Source: Lepturacanthus savala
Lineage: Eukaryota > Chordata > Actinopteri > Scombriformes > Trichiuridae
Direction of reading: 5' to 3'
DNA length: 64,000 nt
Assembly (NCBI GenBank): GCA_030544235.1
Contig: CM060474.1
Coordinates: 3,817,898-3,881,897 of the forward strand
A program made the position numbers and the translations under genes. Shown here piece by piece: positions 60,401-63,895 of the stretch (positions are counted from its first letter, which is position 1; each line of letters opens with the position of its first letter). The notes under the pieces are model-generated. The model saw only the letters and a list, made by a program, of their open reading frames with translations. It was not told where the DNA came from and searched no databases.

Positions 60401-61251
60401 AGCACCGGGAGGCTCCCCCCCAACACACACACACACACACCCCACACCCCCCCACTGCCCCAGTAAATGCTGGCACCGGCGCTCGCCGACCTTGTCCAAC
60501 CTGCACAATGAGGGAGATAAGCGGCCTCAGGACAATACAGCAGAGTTAGGCCTCTTACACGTTCTACATAATCTCCACTTGGTGCCGCGCTGAAAGGTCA
60601 AGCTGAGCTGCCGCCGCCGGCACCCCCCCCCACCCCCCGCTGTATAGGGGAGGGGGCGGCCGAGGTCGGTGGCGGCGGGGGGGGGGGTTACGGTAACAGC
60701 TGCAGGTGTAAAAGAAGCCAACAGCCTGAAACTGATAATTCCCCCCTCGCTCCAAACTAAAACCCCCCACAAACCCCTTTGTTATTGAGATGACTGAGGA
60801 TGAGGAAGGGGGAGGGGCTTGGTAGAAGGCGTGGGGCTCTGGAGAAAAAGAGGAGGAGCTCTGAGCTCTGGGAGGGGCATAGTTACAGTATCTGTTTGTA
60901 CACTGCAAAAATATCTAGTTTTGTTCTTGTTAGTCAGGAAAAAATAAAAATAGCTATAATATCTAAAATAAGCAAAATGATGTATTGGAAGCAAGATGTT
61001 TTCACCTGATGACGACTTTTAATTTTTTGCAGCATGTTAGGAAGTTAGCTGCAGCGGCTAATACCTGCTAGCTTCAGCTCAGTGTTCATTATAAGATTCC
61101 TGCTGTGATGCCTATTTAACCCCCTAACCCCCCATCTTTGTGCAGGTTCTGTGTGGGCGACAAGTTCTTCCTGAAGAACAACATGATCCTGTGTCAGACG
61201 GACTATGAGGAGGGGCTGATGAAGGAGGGCTACGCTCCCCAGGTCCGCTGA
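16291..61251 (+). CDS. lmo3: LIM-domain-only protein 3 (spliced, 156-aa or 145-aa form)
   Basis: LMO3 is a small nuclear protein made of two LIM zinc-finger domains. LMO proteins do not bind DNA; they bridge LDB1 and bHLH or GATA factors in transcription complexes, and LMO3 is linked to neural development. Exons 20931-21136, 49385-49510 and 61146-61251 join to 438 nt (145 aa plus stop), the family length. Zinc ligands are all present: LIM1 C13, C16, H34, C37, C40, C43, C63, D66; LIM2 C77, C80, H99, C102, C105, C108, C127, D130. The start MLSVQPDTKPKGC and end EGYAPQVR distinguish LMO3 from LMO1. Exon 1b (16291-16315) would add MQKREKSFGIQ in frame, giving 156 aa. Introns are about 4.6, 28.2 and 11.6 kb. 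The span given is genomic. Confidence 0.97.
16474..16530. repeat. (GT)n microsatellite
   Basis: A GT dinucleotide run with a few interruptions just inside intron 1. Confidence 0.95.
16735..16775. repeat. (GGA)n tract
   Basis: A GAGGAGGAGG purine run of about 12 units. Confidence 0.9.
16866..16920. repeat. (CA)n microsatellite
   Basis: About 27 uninterrupted CA units. Confidence 0.97.
17298..17446. repeat. (TTCTTCTCC)n and (TTC)n polypyrimidine array
   Basis: Nine- and fifteen-base TTCTCC units grade into pure TTC. The whole tract is C/T on the + strand, so a poly-R frame on the other strand and a poly-S frame on this one are artefacts. A mirror-repeat polypyrimidine tract of this type can form triplex (H) DNA. 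Confidence 0.95.
17500..18725. other. AT-rich intronic DNA; one LINE-tail-like fragment
   Basis: Mostly AT-rich unique sequence. At about 18208-18262, AAACTTTATTGTCATTGTAC followed by GTACAAGGAAATTACATTTG resembles the tail of a common fish retroposon. A short inverted repeat at about 18515-18562 (AAGGACATGAATAGATG and its complement CATCTATTCATGTCCTT) can fold into a hairpin. Confidence 0.5.
18730..18753. repeat. (GT)n microsatellite
   Basis: About 12 GT units. Confidence 0.95.
18760..20040. other. Intron 1 unique DNA; no gene seen
   Basis: GC-moderate sequence to about 19.25 kb, then AT-rich. It includes a tandem GCCTGTAGCCTGTAG at about 18940-18960. The short open frames on both strands have no family signature. 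Confidence 0.35.
20108..20695. repeat. 15-bp minisatellite GAACACTGAACCCAT just before exon 2
   Basis: About 38 imperfect copies of a 15-bp unit. A longer sub-block containing GAAGACATGAATACATGAAT recurs four times between about 20160 and 20355, so the array has a higher-order period of roughly 55-70 bp in its left half. The right half is more degenerate. It ends about 228 bp before the exon 2 acceptor. Long minus-strand frames over it are repeat artefacts. Confidence 0.93.
20931..21136 (+). CDS. lmo3: lmo3 coding exon 2: start codon and LIM domain 1
   Basis: The acceptor is CTCTCCAG|GTATACAA (exon starts 20923) and the donor is CTCCG|GTAAGA (exon ends 21136). It encodes residues 1-68 and two bases of R69, covering all of LIM1 (ligands C13 to D66). 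The motif CCDCRLGEVGSTLYTKANL is characteristic of LMO1/LMO3, and QPDTKPKGC before it points to LMO3. ATG 20931 is the start of the 145-aa form. Codons are GC-rich, unlike the surrounding intron. Confidence 0.98.
21137..21849. other. Start of intron 2; nothing recognised
   Basis: Unique AT-rich sequence with no repeat I can name. Confidence 0.35.
21850..21990. mobile_element. Fish interspersed repeat (ACATGCAAACTTCACACAGAAAG type)
   Basis: It contains ACATGCAAACTTCACACAG, then a CTTCTTACTGTGAGG segment ending TGTCGCCC. This is the 3' half of a very widespread fish repeat, also present at 51980-52287 and partly at 46490-46548. It is diverged and non-coding. Confidence 0.7.
22130..22260. repeat. 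Degenerate CTTCCTGT / GTCCTCAGC repeats
   Basis: Several imperfect copies of an approximately 20-bp unit, such as TCCTCAGCTTTC and TCCTCAACTTCC. Confidence 0.6.
22617..22660. repeat. (CA)n microsatellite
   Basis: About 20 CA units with one CACG interruption. Confidence 0.96.
22665..22990. promoter_or_regulatory. Candidate conserved non-coding element in intron 2
   Basis: A non-repetitive block with GTTATTAGGCCTGACATAAC and GGGTTAATAGAATTC. It is set between simple repeats and has low CpG. It is proposed only from composition, and no conservation data are available. Confidence 0.25.
23041..23065. repeat. (GT)n microsatellite
   Basis: About 12 GT units. Confidence 0.95.
23940..24625. repeat. 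Approximately 20-bp minisatellite (CTGTCTGAGACTCGTCCGTC) with an inverted block
   Basis: More than 25 imperfect copies of a GAGACTCGT-containing unit. Between about 24390 and 24490 the unit runs in the opposite orientation (GAGTCTCAG and AGACGAGTCT). The 28 bases at 24280-24307 are the exact reverse complement of 24429-24456, so the array can fold into a long hairpin. Confidence 0.9.
24695..24820. repeat. 30-bp tandem repeat with TGATTGGTCAGTAG
   Basis: About four copies of a unit of 30 bp or slightly more. Each has GTGATTGGTCAGTAG, an inverted CCAAT-box-like motif. Confidence 0.8.
25030..26715. other. AT-rich intronic DNA; no gene seen
   Basis: Unique AT-rich sequence. I see no exon with splice sites and no bounded repeat. 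Confidence 0.35.
26718..27115. promoter_or_regulatory. Candidate conserved non-coding element in intron 2
   Basis: A CpG-bearing unique block (CGTGCGCAAACGGCGG, CATCGATCGGGACG, TTTGCCGAATCCC) inside an AT-rich intron. Frames on both strands overlap it but have no domain. A regulatory role is suggested by the composition contrast only. Confidence 0.25.
27124..27224. repeat. Long (CA)n microsatellite
   Basis: About 50 CA units with one CTCA interruption near the start. Confidence 0.97.
27300..28350. other. AT-rich intronic DNA; no gene seen
   Basis: Unique AT-rich sequence ending in a short (CAG)n run at about 28340-28366. Confidence 0.35.
28820..29430 (+). mobile_element. Non-autonomous TTAA-flanked (piggyBac-like) element, copy 2, complete
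   Basis: It is flanked by TTAA at 28816-28819 and 29431-29434. The terminal inverted repeats are CCCTCACGTTGTGTTC on the left and GAACACAACATGAGGG on the right, matching at 15 of 16 positions. The length is 611 bp, with no transposase frame. A short GT run at about 29287 corresponds to a much longer one in the copy at 62390. The TTAA target and CCC start are hallmarks of piggyBac-type elements. The family assignment is inferred. Confidence 0.85.
29495..29612 (-). mobile_element. Fragment of the same TTAA-element family, reversed
   Basis: The text TTTATGATACGTCTGGATGG followed by ACGGTCAAATTTGACCAGGA matches the left end of copy 2 in reverse orientation, about 65 bp after that copy ends. The terminal CATGAGGG is replaced by ACTTAGAGG, so the end is damaged. 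Confidence 0.65.
29613..30540. other. AT-rich intronic DNA; nothing recognised
   Basis: Unique AT-rich sequence, with several TTTACAGTA and ACAGTAATGTTACT repeats of about 20 bp near 30290-30350. Confidence 0.35.
30541..31165. promoter_or_regulatory. Candidate conserved non-coding element(s) in intron 2
   Basis: Balanced-GC unique sequence with few simple repeats, including TTTGTATGCATCACAAATCC and AATGAAATTGGTTTTGCGG. Overlapping minus-strand short frames lack domain signatures. Confidence 0.25.
31166..32225. other. AT-rich intronic DNA; no gene seen
   Basis: Unique AT-rich sequence with a short ATGATGATG run at about 32100-32115. Confidence 0.35.
32227..32286. repeat. (AT)n microsatellite
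   Basis: About 30 AT units. Confidence 0.97.
32995..33190. repeat. 11-bp minisatellite GACGACCTGGT / GACGTCCTGGT
   Basis: About 18 head-to-tail 11-bp copies alternating between GACGACCTGGT and GACGTCCTGGT. Three units equal 33 bp, so all minus frames stay open and give artefactual SPGRHQVVTR repeats. Confidence 0.95.
33191..33485. repeat. Degenerate GGTGACA-type repeats continuing the 11-bp array
   Basis: Loose copies of GTGGTGACACTGTG and GATGTGGTGA units of 12-15 bp. It is probably an older, decayed part of the same expansion. Confidence 0.75.
33588..33828. repeat. (TCC)n-based minisatellite with CCACTTCCTCCTCC block
   Basis: Pure pyrimidine on the + strand. CTCCTCCTCC runs are punctuated by CCACTTC every 30-60 bp. 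The long Leu/His and Glu/Gly frames are artefacts. Confidence 0.95.
33830..34820. other. Intronic DNA; possible diverged MITE at about 34285-34545
   Basis: 34285-34545 has ATTGATTATCGATTTC and ATTAATCTGTCAATTGACTA, similar to the GCTGCAAC MITE family but diverged. The rest is unique. Confidence 0.4.
34824..34870. repeat. (TA)n microsatellite
   Basis: About 23 TA units. Confidence 0.97.
34960..35060 (-). pseudogene. LINE reverse-transcriptase fragment
   Basis: The minus strand reads GVPQGTTAGPLLFSLYIFD over about 34980-35045, matching the conserved reverse-transcriptase GVPQG...GPLLF motif. It is short and followed by a stop, so it is a dead 5'-truncated LINE fragment. The clade cannot be assigned. 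Confidence 0.6.
35061..35545. other. Intronic DNA, possibly repeat-derived; no gene seen
   Basis: Sequence at 35120-35345 may belong to the LINE or another element, but I do not recognise it. The minus-strand 80-aa frame has no domain. Confidence 0.3.
35562..35608. repeat. (GT)n microsatellite
   Basis: About 23 GT units. Confidence 0.97.
36040..36069. repeat. (GT)n microsatellite
   Basis: About 14 GT units. Confidence 0.95.
36138..36375. mobile_element. GCTGCAAC-family MITE, copy 2
   Basis: It starts AGAGCTGCAACATTTAGTTG and contains CTCTGGTTCCAGCTTTTCAA and GTTGTGGACCATTGGTC. It runs in the opposite orientation to the 13181 copy. The far terminus is eroded. Confidence 0.75.
36786..36846. 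repeat. C-rich tract (CCCCCCCA)n followed by (CA)n
   Basis: Four C-runs of 5-8 bases separated by single A, then CACACA. The minus strand has the matching G-runs and could form a G-quadruplex. Confidence 0.9.
36988..37065. mobile_element. GCTGCAAC-family MITE fragment
   Basis: The text GTCTGTAACTAAGGACTATT and GATATCAAAATAATAATGAT matches the two ends of the family brought together, so this is an internally deleted copy. Confidence 0.5.
37105..38283 (+). repeat. 23-bp minisatellite, TTTCTGTCTGTAGGTTAACA core
   Basis: About 50 head-to-tail copies of a 23-bp unit. A 20-bp variant ends GTAGTTGAGTG, and AACAGTG/AACGGTG variants are interspersed. On the + strand, the sense of lmo3, each unit has a pyrimidine-rich run followed by TAG|GTTAAC. 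That looks like a 3' splice site directly followed by a donor-like GT. The right half is the more uniform. No frame of biological interest. Confidence 0.95.
38284..38575. other. Unique intronic sequence
   Basis: Balanced-composition DNA, ending near a (CA)n tract at about 38579-38598. Possibly regulatory, but nothing specific is seen. Confidence 0.3.
38600..38965. other. Unique intronic sequence; possible regulatory block
   Basis: Non-repetitive sequence with GCAGCTGCTGCTGC and an AATTGG motif. Short frames exist on both strands but no family is recognisable. A GGAGGAGG tract lies at about 38970-39000. Confidence 0.25.
39330..40025. repeat. AT-rich minisatellite, CATCAGAATATTTTACCATAA unit
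   Basis: About 25 degenerate copies of a unit of about 20 bp built from TCAGAA, ATTTTAC and YATAAC. The same unit reappears 3 kb away at 43170-43315. Confidence 0.88.
40250..40690. promoter_or_regulatory. Candidate conserved non-coding element in intron 2
   Basis: A unique block with GCCATTAACCTCCC, CTAGCAATTACCTCGCC, CTGTAATTAAATTGGGC and GCTTAATTGTCC. There are four homeodomain-type ATTA sites in about 250 bp, and simple repeats are absent. Confidence 0.35.
40690..42055. other. AT-rich intronic DNA; no gene seen
   Basis: AT-rich, with a TTAATTAATTATTATT tract at about 40880-40915 and a short A-rich run at about 41010-41060. Confidence 0.35.
42345..43085. repeat. CTGCTGCTCAAACTA minisatellite
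   Basis: About 40 imperfect copies of a unit of 15-21 bp: two to four CTG triplets, then CTCAAA and CTACTG, ATACTG or GATCAAA. The poly-Leu and poly-Ser frames over it are artefacts. Confidence 0.93.
43170..43315. repeat. Second block of the ATTTTACTGTAACATCAGAAC unit
   Basis: About six copies of the same unit as the array at 39330-40025, separated from it by unrelated sequence. Confidence 0.8.
43430..43760. promoter_or_regulatory. Candidate conserved non-coding element in intron 2
   Basis: A unique block with GAGCTAATTAGGCAGC, CCCATAATTCATCATTAGG, GGTAATTGAAATAATTTTG and GTTTAATCACTGACAATCAC. The density of ATTA and TAATTG sites and the absence of repeats make it one of the better enhancer candidates. 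Confidence 0.4.
43761..44530. promoter_or_regulatory. Candidate conserved non-coding element(s) in intron 2
   Basis: A long repeat-free stretch with CTGTAATTATGCAGATTGCC, GGTAATTAACTGTCATTTG and GCCGATGATCAATGG. Minus-strand short frames (43747-44025, 44220-44444) lack any domain. It adjoins the previous block, and the two may form one regulatory region of about 1.1 kb. Confidence 0.4.
44696..45118. repeat. GTTAGATGTTAAAT-type AT-rich minisatellite
   Basis: Tandem 8-14-bp units such as TTAGATGTTAAA and TCCTGGATGTTGGATG. A larger sub-block with AGATCCTGGATGTTGGATGT recurs several times. Confidence 0.88.
45520..45965. promoter_or_regulatory. Candidate conserved non-coding element in intron 2
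   Basis: A unique, CpG-bearing block with TTAGCAATTATAATCTAAAA and CACGCTTAATTTGCC. Overlapping frames occur on both strands (one of 112 aa on each) but resemble no known protein and have no splice sites. Confidence 0.3.
46265..46680. repeat. AACAAAGATCCTCTATA minisatellite
   Basis: About 22 imperfect copies of a 15-20-bp unit. It is interrupted at about 46490-46548 by the 5' part of the fish interspersed repeat seen at 51980, so the repeat inserted into, or was captured by, the array. Confidence 0.88.
46680..47690. other. Intronic DNA; no gene seen
   Basis: Mostly unique, mixed composition. A possible old interspersed-repeat segment, with ACTTAAAAGTAATGCAATAG and GAGTAATAACGCGTTACAG, lies at about 47340-47460. 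Confidence 0.35.
47700..48690. promoter_or_regulatory. Candidate conserved non-coding region, 0.7-1.7 kb before exon 3
   Basis: The longest repeat-free, balanced stretch in intron 2. It contains TTTTAATTAAGTCGGC, AGATCAATTACTTTGCG, GGCCCTTAATTCTG, CAGATTGCGATC and AATAATAGGCTCCTCCCGCG. Several blocks have the feel of deeply conserved vertebrate non-coding sequence, but I cannot align it. Open frames through it are short and unconvincing. Confidence 0.4.
48690..49384. other. AT-rich end of intron 2
   Basis: Very AT-rich to about 49050, then mixed sequence up to the exon 3 acceptor TGTTTCAG. No repeat family is recognised. Confidence 0.4.
49385..49510 (+). CDS. lmo3: lmo3 coding exon 3: start of LIM domain 2
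   Basis: The acceptor is CCATGTGTGTTTCAG|G and the donor is CAGAG|GTGAGTC. The exon is 126 nt and enters and leaves in phase 2. It encodes the last base of R69 to two bases of R111: LFGVTGNCAACSKLIPAFE followed by MVMRAKENVYHLDCFACQL. It supplies LIM2 ligands C77, C80, H99, C102, C105 and C108. FGVTGN is the LMO3 form. Confidence 0.98.
50062..50265. mobile_element. Palindromic hAT-like MITE with 8-bp target duplication
   Basis: 204 bp flanked by the direct repeat GATGTAGA (50054-50061 and 50266-50273). The left end starts CCAGGGGTGTCAAACTGCAG, and the right end carries the reverse complement of TCCTGGAGGGCCGGTGTGGG. An 8-bp target duplication with an AGGGGTGTC-type end is typical of hAT-derived elements in fish. 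It is non-coding. Confidence 0.85.
50360..51095 (-). pseudogene. LINE reverse-transcriptase remnant
   Basis: Read on the minus strand from about 51095 down, fragments include GPDKMDPIFLKLAADYIAEP, NNYRPVSKLCIL, then FIDLCKAFDTVDHTLL and KGVPQGLVLGPILFSIYID (inside the open frame 50360-50692). These are successive conserved blocks of a non-LTR reverse transcriptase (Rex/L2/CR1-like; clade not certain). At least one frameshift separates them, and the endonuclease region and catalytic DD motif region are not intact. It is a dead copy. Confidence 0.85.
51200..51468 (+). mobile_element. Fragment of a Tc1-like element
   Basis: The text CATGTCTATAAGTTTTCACA, then TTAGACTCCACCTGGCGTCAATTC (shown only in part) and GTATAAAGACCCACAGGTGA resembles the 5' non-coding part of fish Tc1-like transposons. 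It stops where the next element begins, and no transposase follows. Confidence 0.55.
51980..52287. mobile_element. Fish interspersed repeat inserted in the Tc1-like element
   Basis: It has GGATACACCTTAGATGGTCA, CACAAACTCACACCTATGG, GAACATGCAAACTCCACAG and a terminal CACCATGTCGCCCC. This is a more complete copy of the repeat at 21850 and 46490. Tc1-like sequence resumes immediately after it, showing it is the younger insertion. Confidence 0.75.
52104..52880 (-). pseudogene. Broken Tc1/mariner-like transposase
   Basis: The N-terminal piece (52581-52880, minus) has a helix-turn-helix segment, KIIAKEAGCSQSSVSKHI. The second piece (52104-52562, minus) has FWGAMSSAAVGPLCFL and AAVYQEVLEHFMLPAGDF, matching the catalytic-domain region of Tc1-like transposases. 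A frame break near 52565 and the insertion at the C-terminal side make it non-functional. Confidence 0.85.
53056..54180. other. Intron 3 DNA; simple repeats only
   Basis: Short (CA)n at about 53121-53140, otherwise unique. A loose CACAGCAGAAGCAGCAGTAA-type repeat lies at about 53530-53600. No gene is seen. Confidence 0.35.
54184..54330. repeat. (CA)n-rich region with AACATAACACACA units
   Basis: A CA microsatellite grades into imperfect CACACAACAATATAACA-type units. The Cys/Val minus-strand frames are artefacts. Confidence 0.9.
54341..54407. repeat. (TA)n microsatellite
   Basis: About 33 TA units. Confidence 0.97.
54693..54717. repeat. Homopolymer C tract (25 C)
   Basis: 25 consecutive C on the + strand, hence 25 G on the minus strand, in an otherwise AT-rich context. 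It can form i-motif or G-quadruplex structures. The exact length is liable to sequencing error. Confidence 0.95.
54960..55440. promoter_or_regulatory. Candidate conserved non-coding element in intron 3
   Basis: A balanced, repeat-free block between AT-rich regions. A 176-codon open frame (55059-55589) crosses it and runs into the adjacent MITE. It has no domain, so I treat the region as non-coding. Confidence 0.25.
55451..56244. mobile_element. CACTGCAAAAA-family MITE with expanded AT-rich interior
   Basis: The ends are inverted repeats: CCACGCTGCAAAAAAA at 55451 and the reverse complement of CCACACTGCAAAAAAA at the right end. Just inside are a second inverted pair, TTATCTGATTCCACTGGCAG (left) and CTGCCAGTAGAATCAGATAA (right). 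Between them (about 55580-56130) is a degenerate AT-rich tandem repeat with ATAAAAAGTCAAA units. A shorter copy of the family is at 60901-61033. Confidence 0.8.
56245..56960. other. Intron 3 unique DNA; G-rich start
   Basis: It opens with GGGGGGTTCAGGAGGTCTGG-like G-rich repeats (about 56258-56300). The rest is unique and no gene is seen. Confidence 0.35.
56964..57220. mobile_element. GCTGCAAC-family MITE, copy
   Basis: It begins TAGAGCTGCAGCTAACAACT, with internal CACTGTTTCCCAAAGGTGAA, and ends near ACTAATCGATTAATCATAAT. It has the same orientation as the copy at 13181. Confidence 0.8.
57316..57635. mobile_element. GCTGCAAC-family MITE, reversed copy
   Basis: It begins AGCTTCAACAATCAGTCGAT and has CTTTGGGTTGTGGACTGTTG and GGGAAACAGTAATCGACA. 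It is opposite in orientation to its neighbour 100 bp away, so the pair can form a long imperfect hairpin. Confidence 0.8.
57636..58300. other. Intron 3 unique DNA
   Basis: Balanced sequence with GCTGCTGCAATTAGGCGTCG and GGTAATTAGATCAGATGC near 57980-58060, possibly regulatory. A short GT run lies at about 58166-58188. Confidence 0.3.
58308..58402. repeat. Palindromic (TATATC / ATATAG) and (TA)n tract with (GA)n
   Basis: ATATCTATATC units, TA runs, an AGATATATA segment and a GAGAGAGA tail. The TATC and GATA halves make it self-complementary. Confidence 0.92.
58403..60395. other. Intron 3 DNA; no gene seen
   Basis: Mostly AT-rich unique sequence with A-rich runs at about 59715-59745. Short plus-strand frames (58884-59087, 60191-60466) have no domain. 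Confidence 0.35.
60415..60455. repeat. C-rich and (CA)n tract
   Basis: CCCCCCAAC, CACACACAC and ACCCCCCCAC in a row. Confidence 0.9.
60610..60692. repeat. C-rich and G-rich paired tracts
   Basis: A CCGGCACCCCCCCC block is followed within 50 bp by GGGGAGGGGGCGG and GGCGGGGGGGGGG. Opposite-strand complementarity would allow a strong hairpin, and the G-runs could form a quadruplex on the + strand. Confidence 0.85.
60901..61033. mobile_element. CACTGCAAAAA-family MITE just upstream of exon 4
   Basis: It starts CACTGCAAAAATATCTAG and ends AATTTTTTGCAGC, imperfect inverted ends of the same family as 55451-56244. About 133 bp. It ends 112 bp before the exon 4 acceptor. Confidence 0.75.
61146..61251 (+). 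CDS. lmo3: lmo3 coding exon 4: end of LIM domain 2 and C-terminus
   Basis: The acceptor is CATCTTTGTGCAG|G. It encodes the last base of R111, then FCVGDKFFLKNNMILCQTDY and EEGLMKEGYAPQVR, with TGA at 61249-61251. It supplies LIM2 ligands C127 and D130. The tail after EEG identifies LMO3, since LMO1 has a different C-terminus. Confidence 0.98.
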
Positions 61252-61659
61252 CCCTCGCCAGGCCCAGAGGAGGAGGAAGAGGAGGGGAAGGGGGGGTGGG
61301 AGGAAGAGAGACACTGAAGGAGAGCCTGCGATCACCACAACAAGAAGCACTACCGCCTCCTGTCACCTCCTGTCCACCTACATGTACATAAAGAAAGAGG
61401 AGGAGCCTCTGTACAGAATAGAGACCGCAGCGACGCCAACACGTCAGCTGACTGACAGTAGGAAACACGTTTGTCCATTTGTTGTTTGTGACTGACGGAC
61501 GCCGCCTCTTTCCTCCTGGACACAGGACGTTGGCTTCAGAGCTGGTTTCTACCAACACTTTATTTCCTGGTTGTTATCTGTGGCGAAAAAAAATCACCCG
61601 GAACCCAGAAACAGCGACCACAGCAAGTCCCAGCTGACCCAAGCACGACCACACAACCA

Positions 61660-61765
61660 CTGAACCACAAGATCACATGACCACACGACCACAGCACCAC
61701 ACGACCACGAGATCACATGACCACATGACCACATGACCACATGACCACATGACCACATGACCACA
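61660..61765. repeat. 8-bp tandem repeat CCACATGA in the 3' UTR
   Basis: About 13 units, of which the last six are near-perfect. Each contains CACATG, an E-box-like hexamer. The minus-strand frame is an artefact. Confidence 0.9.
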
Positions 61766-61867
61766 GCGAAAGGAAACAGATTTTCAATCAATGTCATTTT
61801 GAGATAAATGAAAGAACTTTTTACTGTACGTTAAAAAATGCAGCGAATGTAAAATGGAGAGGAGTAG

Positions 61868-61894
61868 TGTGTGTGTGTGTGTGTGTGTGTGTGT
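61868..61894. repeat. (GT)n microsatellite in the 3' UTR
   Basis: About 13 GT units. Confidence 0.95.
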
Positions 61895-62304
61895 TCTTGG
61901 CTTGGTCTGGTCCATATTGTCTCTCAGAACATTCATCAGAACTTATCAACATCAGCCTTTAGAACCAGGAGTTTGTAAAACGCACAAACTGTTGAGTTTG
62001 TTTTGACTGAGACAAGTCGACGTTTTTCTACCTGCAGCATCAGTCGACCAAGTGAAAGTGTGTTGTTTCTCTTGAAAAAGTTGAAGCTGCGATCATCACT
62101 TTATTCTCTTAAAGATGGTGTTGTGTTTCCTCTTCAGAGATGAGCTGAGGAACATGAGGAACAAACAGAAGATGATCTGCAGCCAGTGATTTTATCTGAA
62201 TTCTGTTTCTTCCTCTGACATTTTTGCACCGATTAGATTCTTCACACATGCTCCAGAAAACTTTTTTGTGAAAAGTCTGAGTAAAGTCACTTTAAAATAC
62301 TTTA

Positions 62305-62310
62305 AATAAA
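62305..62310 (+). terminator. lmo3: AATAAA, possible proximal polyadenylation signal
   Basis: A canonical hexamer in TTTAAATAAACC, about 1.05 kb after the stop codon. It lies just upstream of the TTAA element, so use of this site would exclude the element from the mRNA. Confidence 0.35.
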
Positions 62311-62389
62311 CCATGTAGGTAAGTCTTATTTAAGTGGAAAATGCTTTAACTTTGCCATTTTCCAAATATCCTTCTTCAAATCTCCTTAA

Positions 62390-62712
62390 CCCTCATGTTG
62401 ACTTCGTTTCATGTTAATCAGTTTAGTGTTCCCGGTCAATTCATCCATCCATTAAGATTCATCATGAAACTATATCCATACAATCACTTCTTGTTGTGTT
62501 ACATGATGTGTTACAACATAACTTCCTGTTACATTACAAACACTATATGTTTCTATTTGTTATTTATGGCCTGTTTGTATCATTGATTTGAACTTAAACA
62601 TCTAAACAACAATTTGAACCCTAACAAACACAATTTCTGGATTATTTTGATTTTAAGAAAAAATCAAATGAAACATAGTCTACTGTTTATCACAGACTAC
62701 TTTGAAACCCCA

Positions 62713-62806
<94 letters not shown>

Positions 62807-63069
62807 CTGTACCTGAGTTCAATTTCTTACATTAATTCTGGTCTCCTCCATTCATTTCTAATGATCAGATATTTTTGACCGGGAACACCAAGAGTGTACA
62901 AAAGTTGAATAAAACACACAGAATTGTATGTGAATTAATACAATTTATTTTGTGTGCTGAAATCATCTTTATGGACATGAAATTTTAGATGAATCATCAA
63001 ACTAACCACAATTTGTCAGGGACAAAAACTTCCAAACAGTCAGATTTAACCGGGAACACAACATGAGGG
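62390..63069 (+). mobile_element. Non-autonomous TTAA-flanked (piggyBac-like) element, copy 3, in the 3' UTR
   Basis: TTAA at 62386-62389 and 63070-63073. The ends are CCCTCATGTTG on the left and CAACATGAGGG on the right. The length is 680 bp. It contains a (GT)n run of about 45 units (62714-62804) at the place where copy 2 has only a few GT units, so the microsatellite grew inside the element. No transposase frame. Confidence 0.85.
62714..62804. repeat. (GT)n microsatellite inside the TTAA element
   Basis: About 45 uninterrupted GT units. Confidence 0.97.
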
Positions 63070-63889
63070 TTAAATCCCCTCAGAATATCCACAATTTGCT
63101 TTTTGTTCTTCAAAAATGTATTTAGGAACCATAGATTTACAAAGTGTAGGAATCCGCAGGAAACACAGTTGTCTGACTGTGACATTGGTGTAGTTTCTGA
63201 AAATGATGCCATGCTGTAACATTCATCAGCTGGACACAAACAGGACTTCAAACAGTGAAACTGTTGCTGATAACAATGATCATTGTTCTGTGGTCACATG
63301 AAACCAGCTGCAGCCTGCAGACACTTGACCAGACTGGGCCTGATATTGAGTTTACTCTCAGCAGAACCTGAGCAGCCTGGTTGGTTCCGGGCTCTGAAGG
63401 AAGCCGTGAACTTTTTGATATTTATTAAAAATCTTTTCTGTCACTGGTCAGACTGAATCGTGGAGAAACGCTGTGGGCAGCTGCAGCGGCGGAGGAGCGG
63501 CGGATCGGTCGGGGGGGAAATCGGGGGTTGGTTACTTTTTGTACACTATTTATTTGATAAGTGCATCACCTGTTGTCCAAAAAAATGTGGCATCGTTTGA
63601 CGCTGATACTTGAATCTAATCAATGATTTCTCGGTTTACGTTGAAGCTTCAGTTTCTCTGCAGCAGCAGGAAGTTCTGTCCTCAGTATTAATATCAGCAG
63701 CATTTCTTAACAAACTAACAAAAAAATCCTTCATTCATTTGTAAATTGTGGGTTGTACATAAAAGAAATATTCATTTTTTGCTTGCTATTGTACAATGAT
63801 TTCTTTTTATGTGTCATCCAGCATGAGATGTTTATTTTTAGGACAACGCCTGTAAATACTGTAATTGTAATAATTTTAAGCACAAATGT

Positions 63890-63895
63890 AATACA
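63890..63895 (+). terminator. lmo3: AATACA, possible distal polyadenylation signal
   Basis: The variant hexamer in GTAATACAG is followed within 10-40 bp by GTGTTACTGCTGAGTGTGG, a GU-rich downstream element. It would end the mRNA near 63.91 kb. The call is weak because the hexamer is non-canonical. Confidence 0.3.

Larger units (their letters stand above)
49511..61145 (+). other. lmo3: lmo3 intron 3
   Basis: An 11.6-kb phase-2 intron from GTGAGTCATC to CTTTGTGCAG. It contains a nested transposon cluster (50.06-53.06 kb), a large MITE (55.45-56.24 kb), two GCTGCAAC MITEs and a small MITE just before the acceptor. No other gene is seen. Confidence 0.85.

Noticed and set aside
20923..61251. Assignment to lmo1 or lmo2 rather than lmo3
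   Set aside because: The N-terminus QPDTKPKGC, FGVTGN in exon 3 and the C-terminus LMKEGYAPQVR are those of LMO3.
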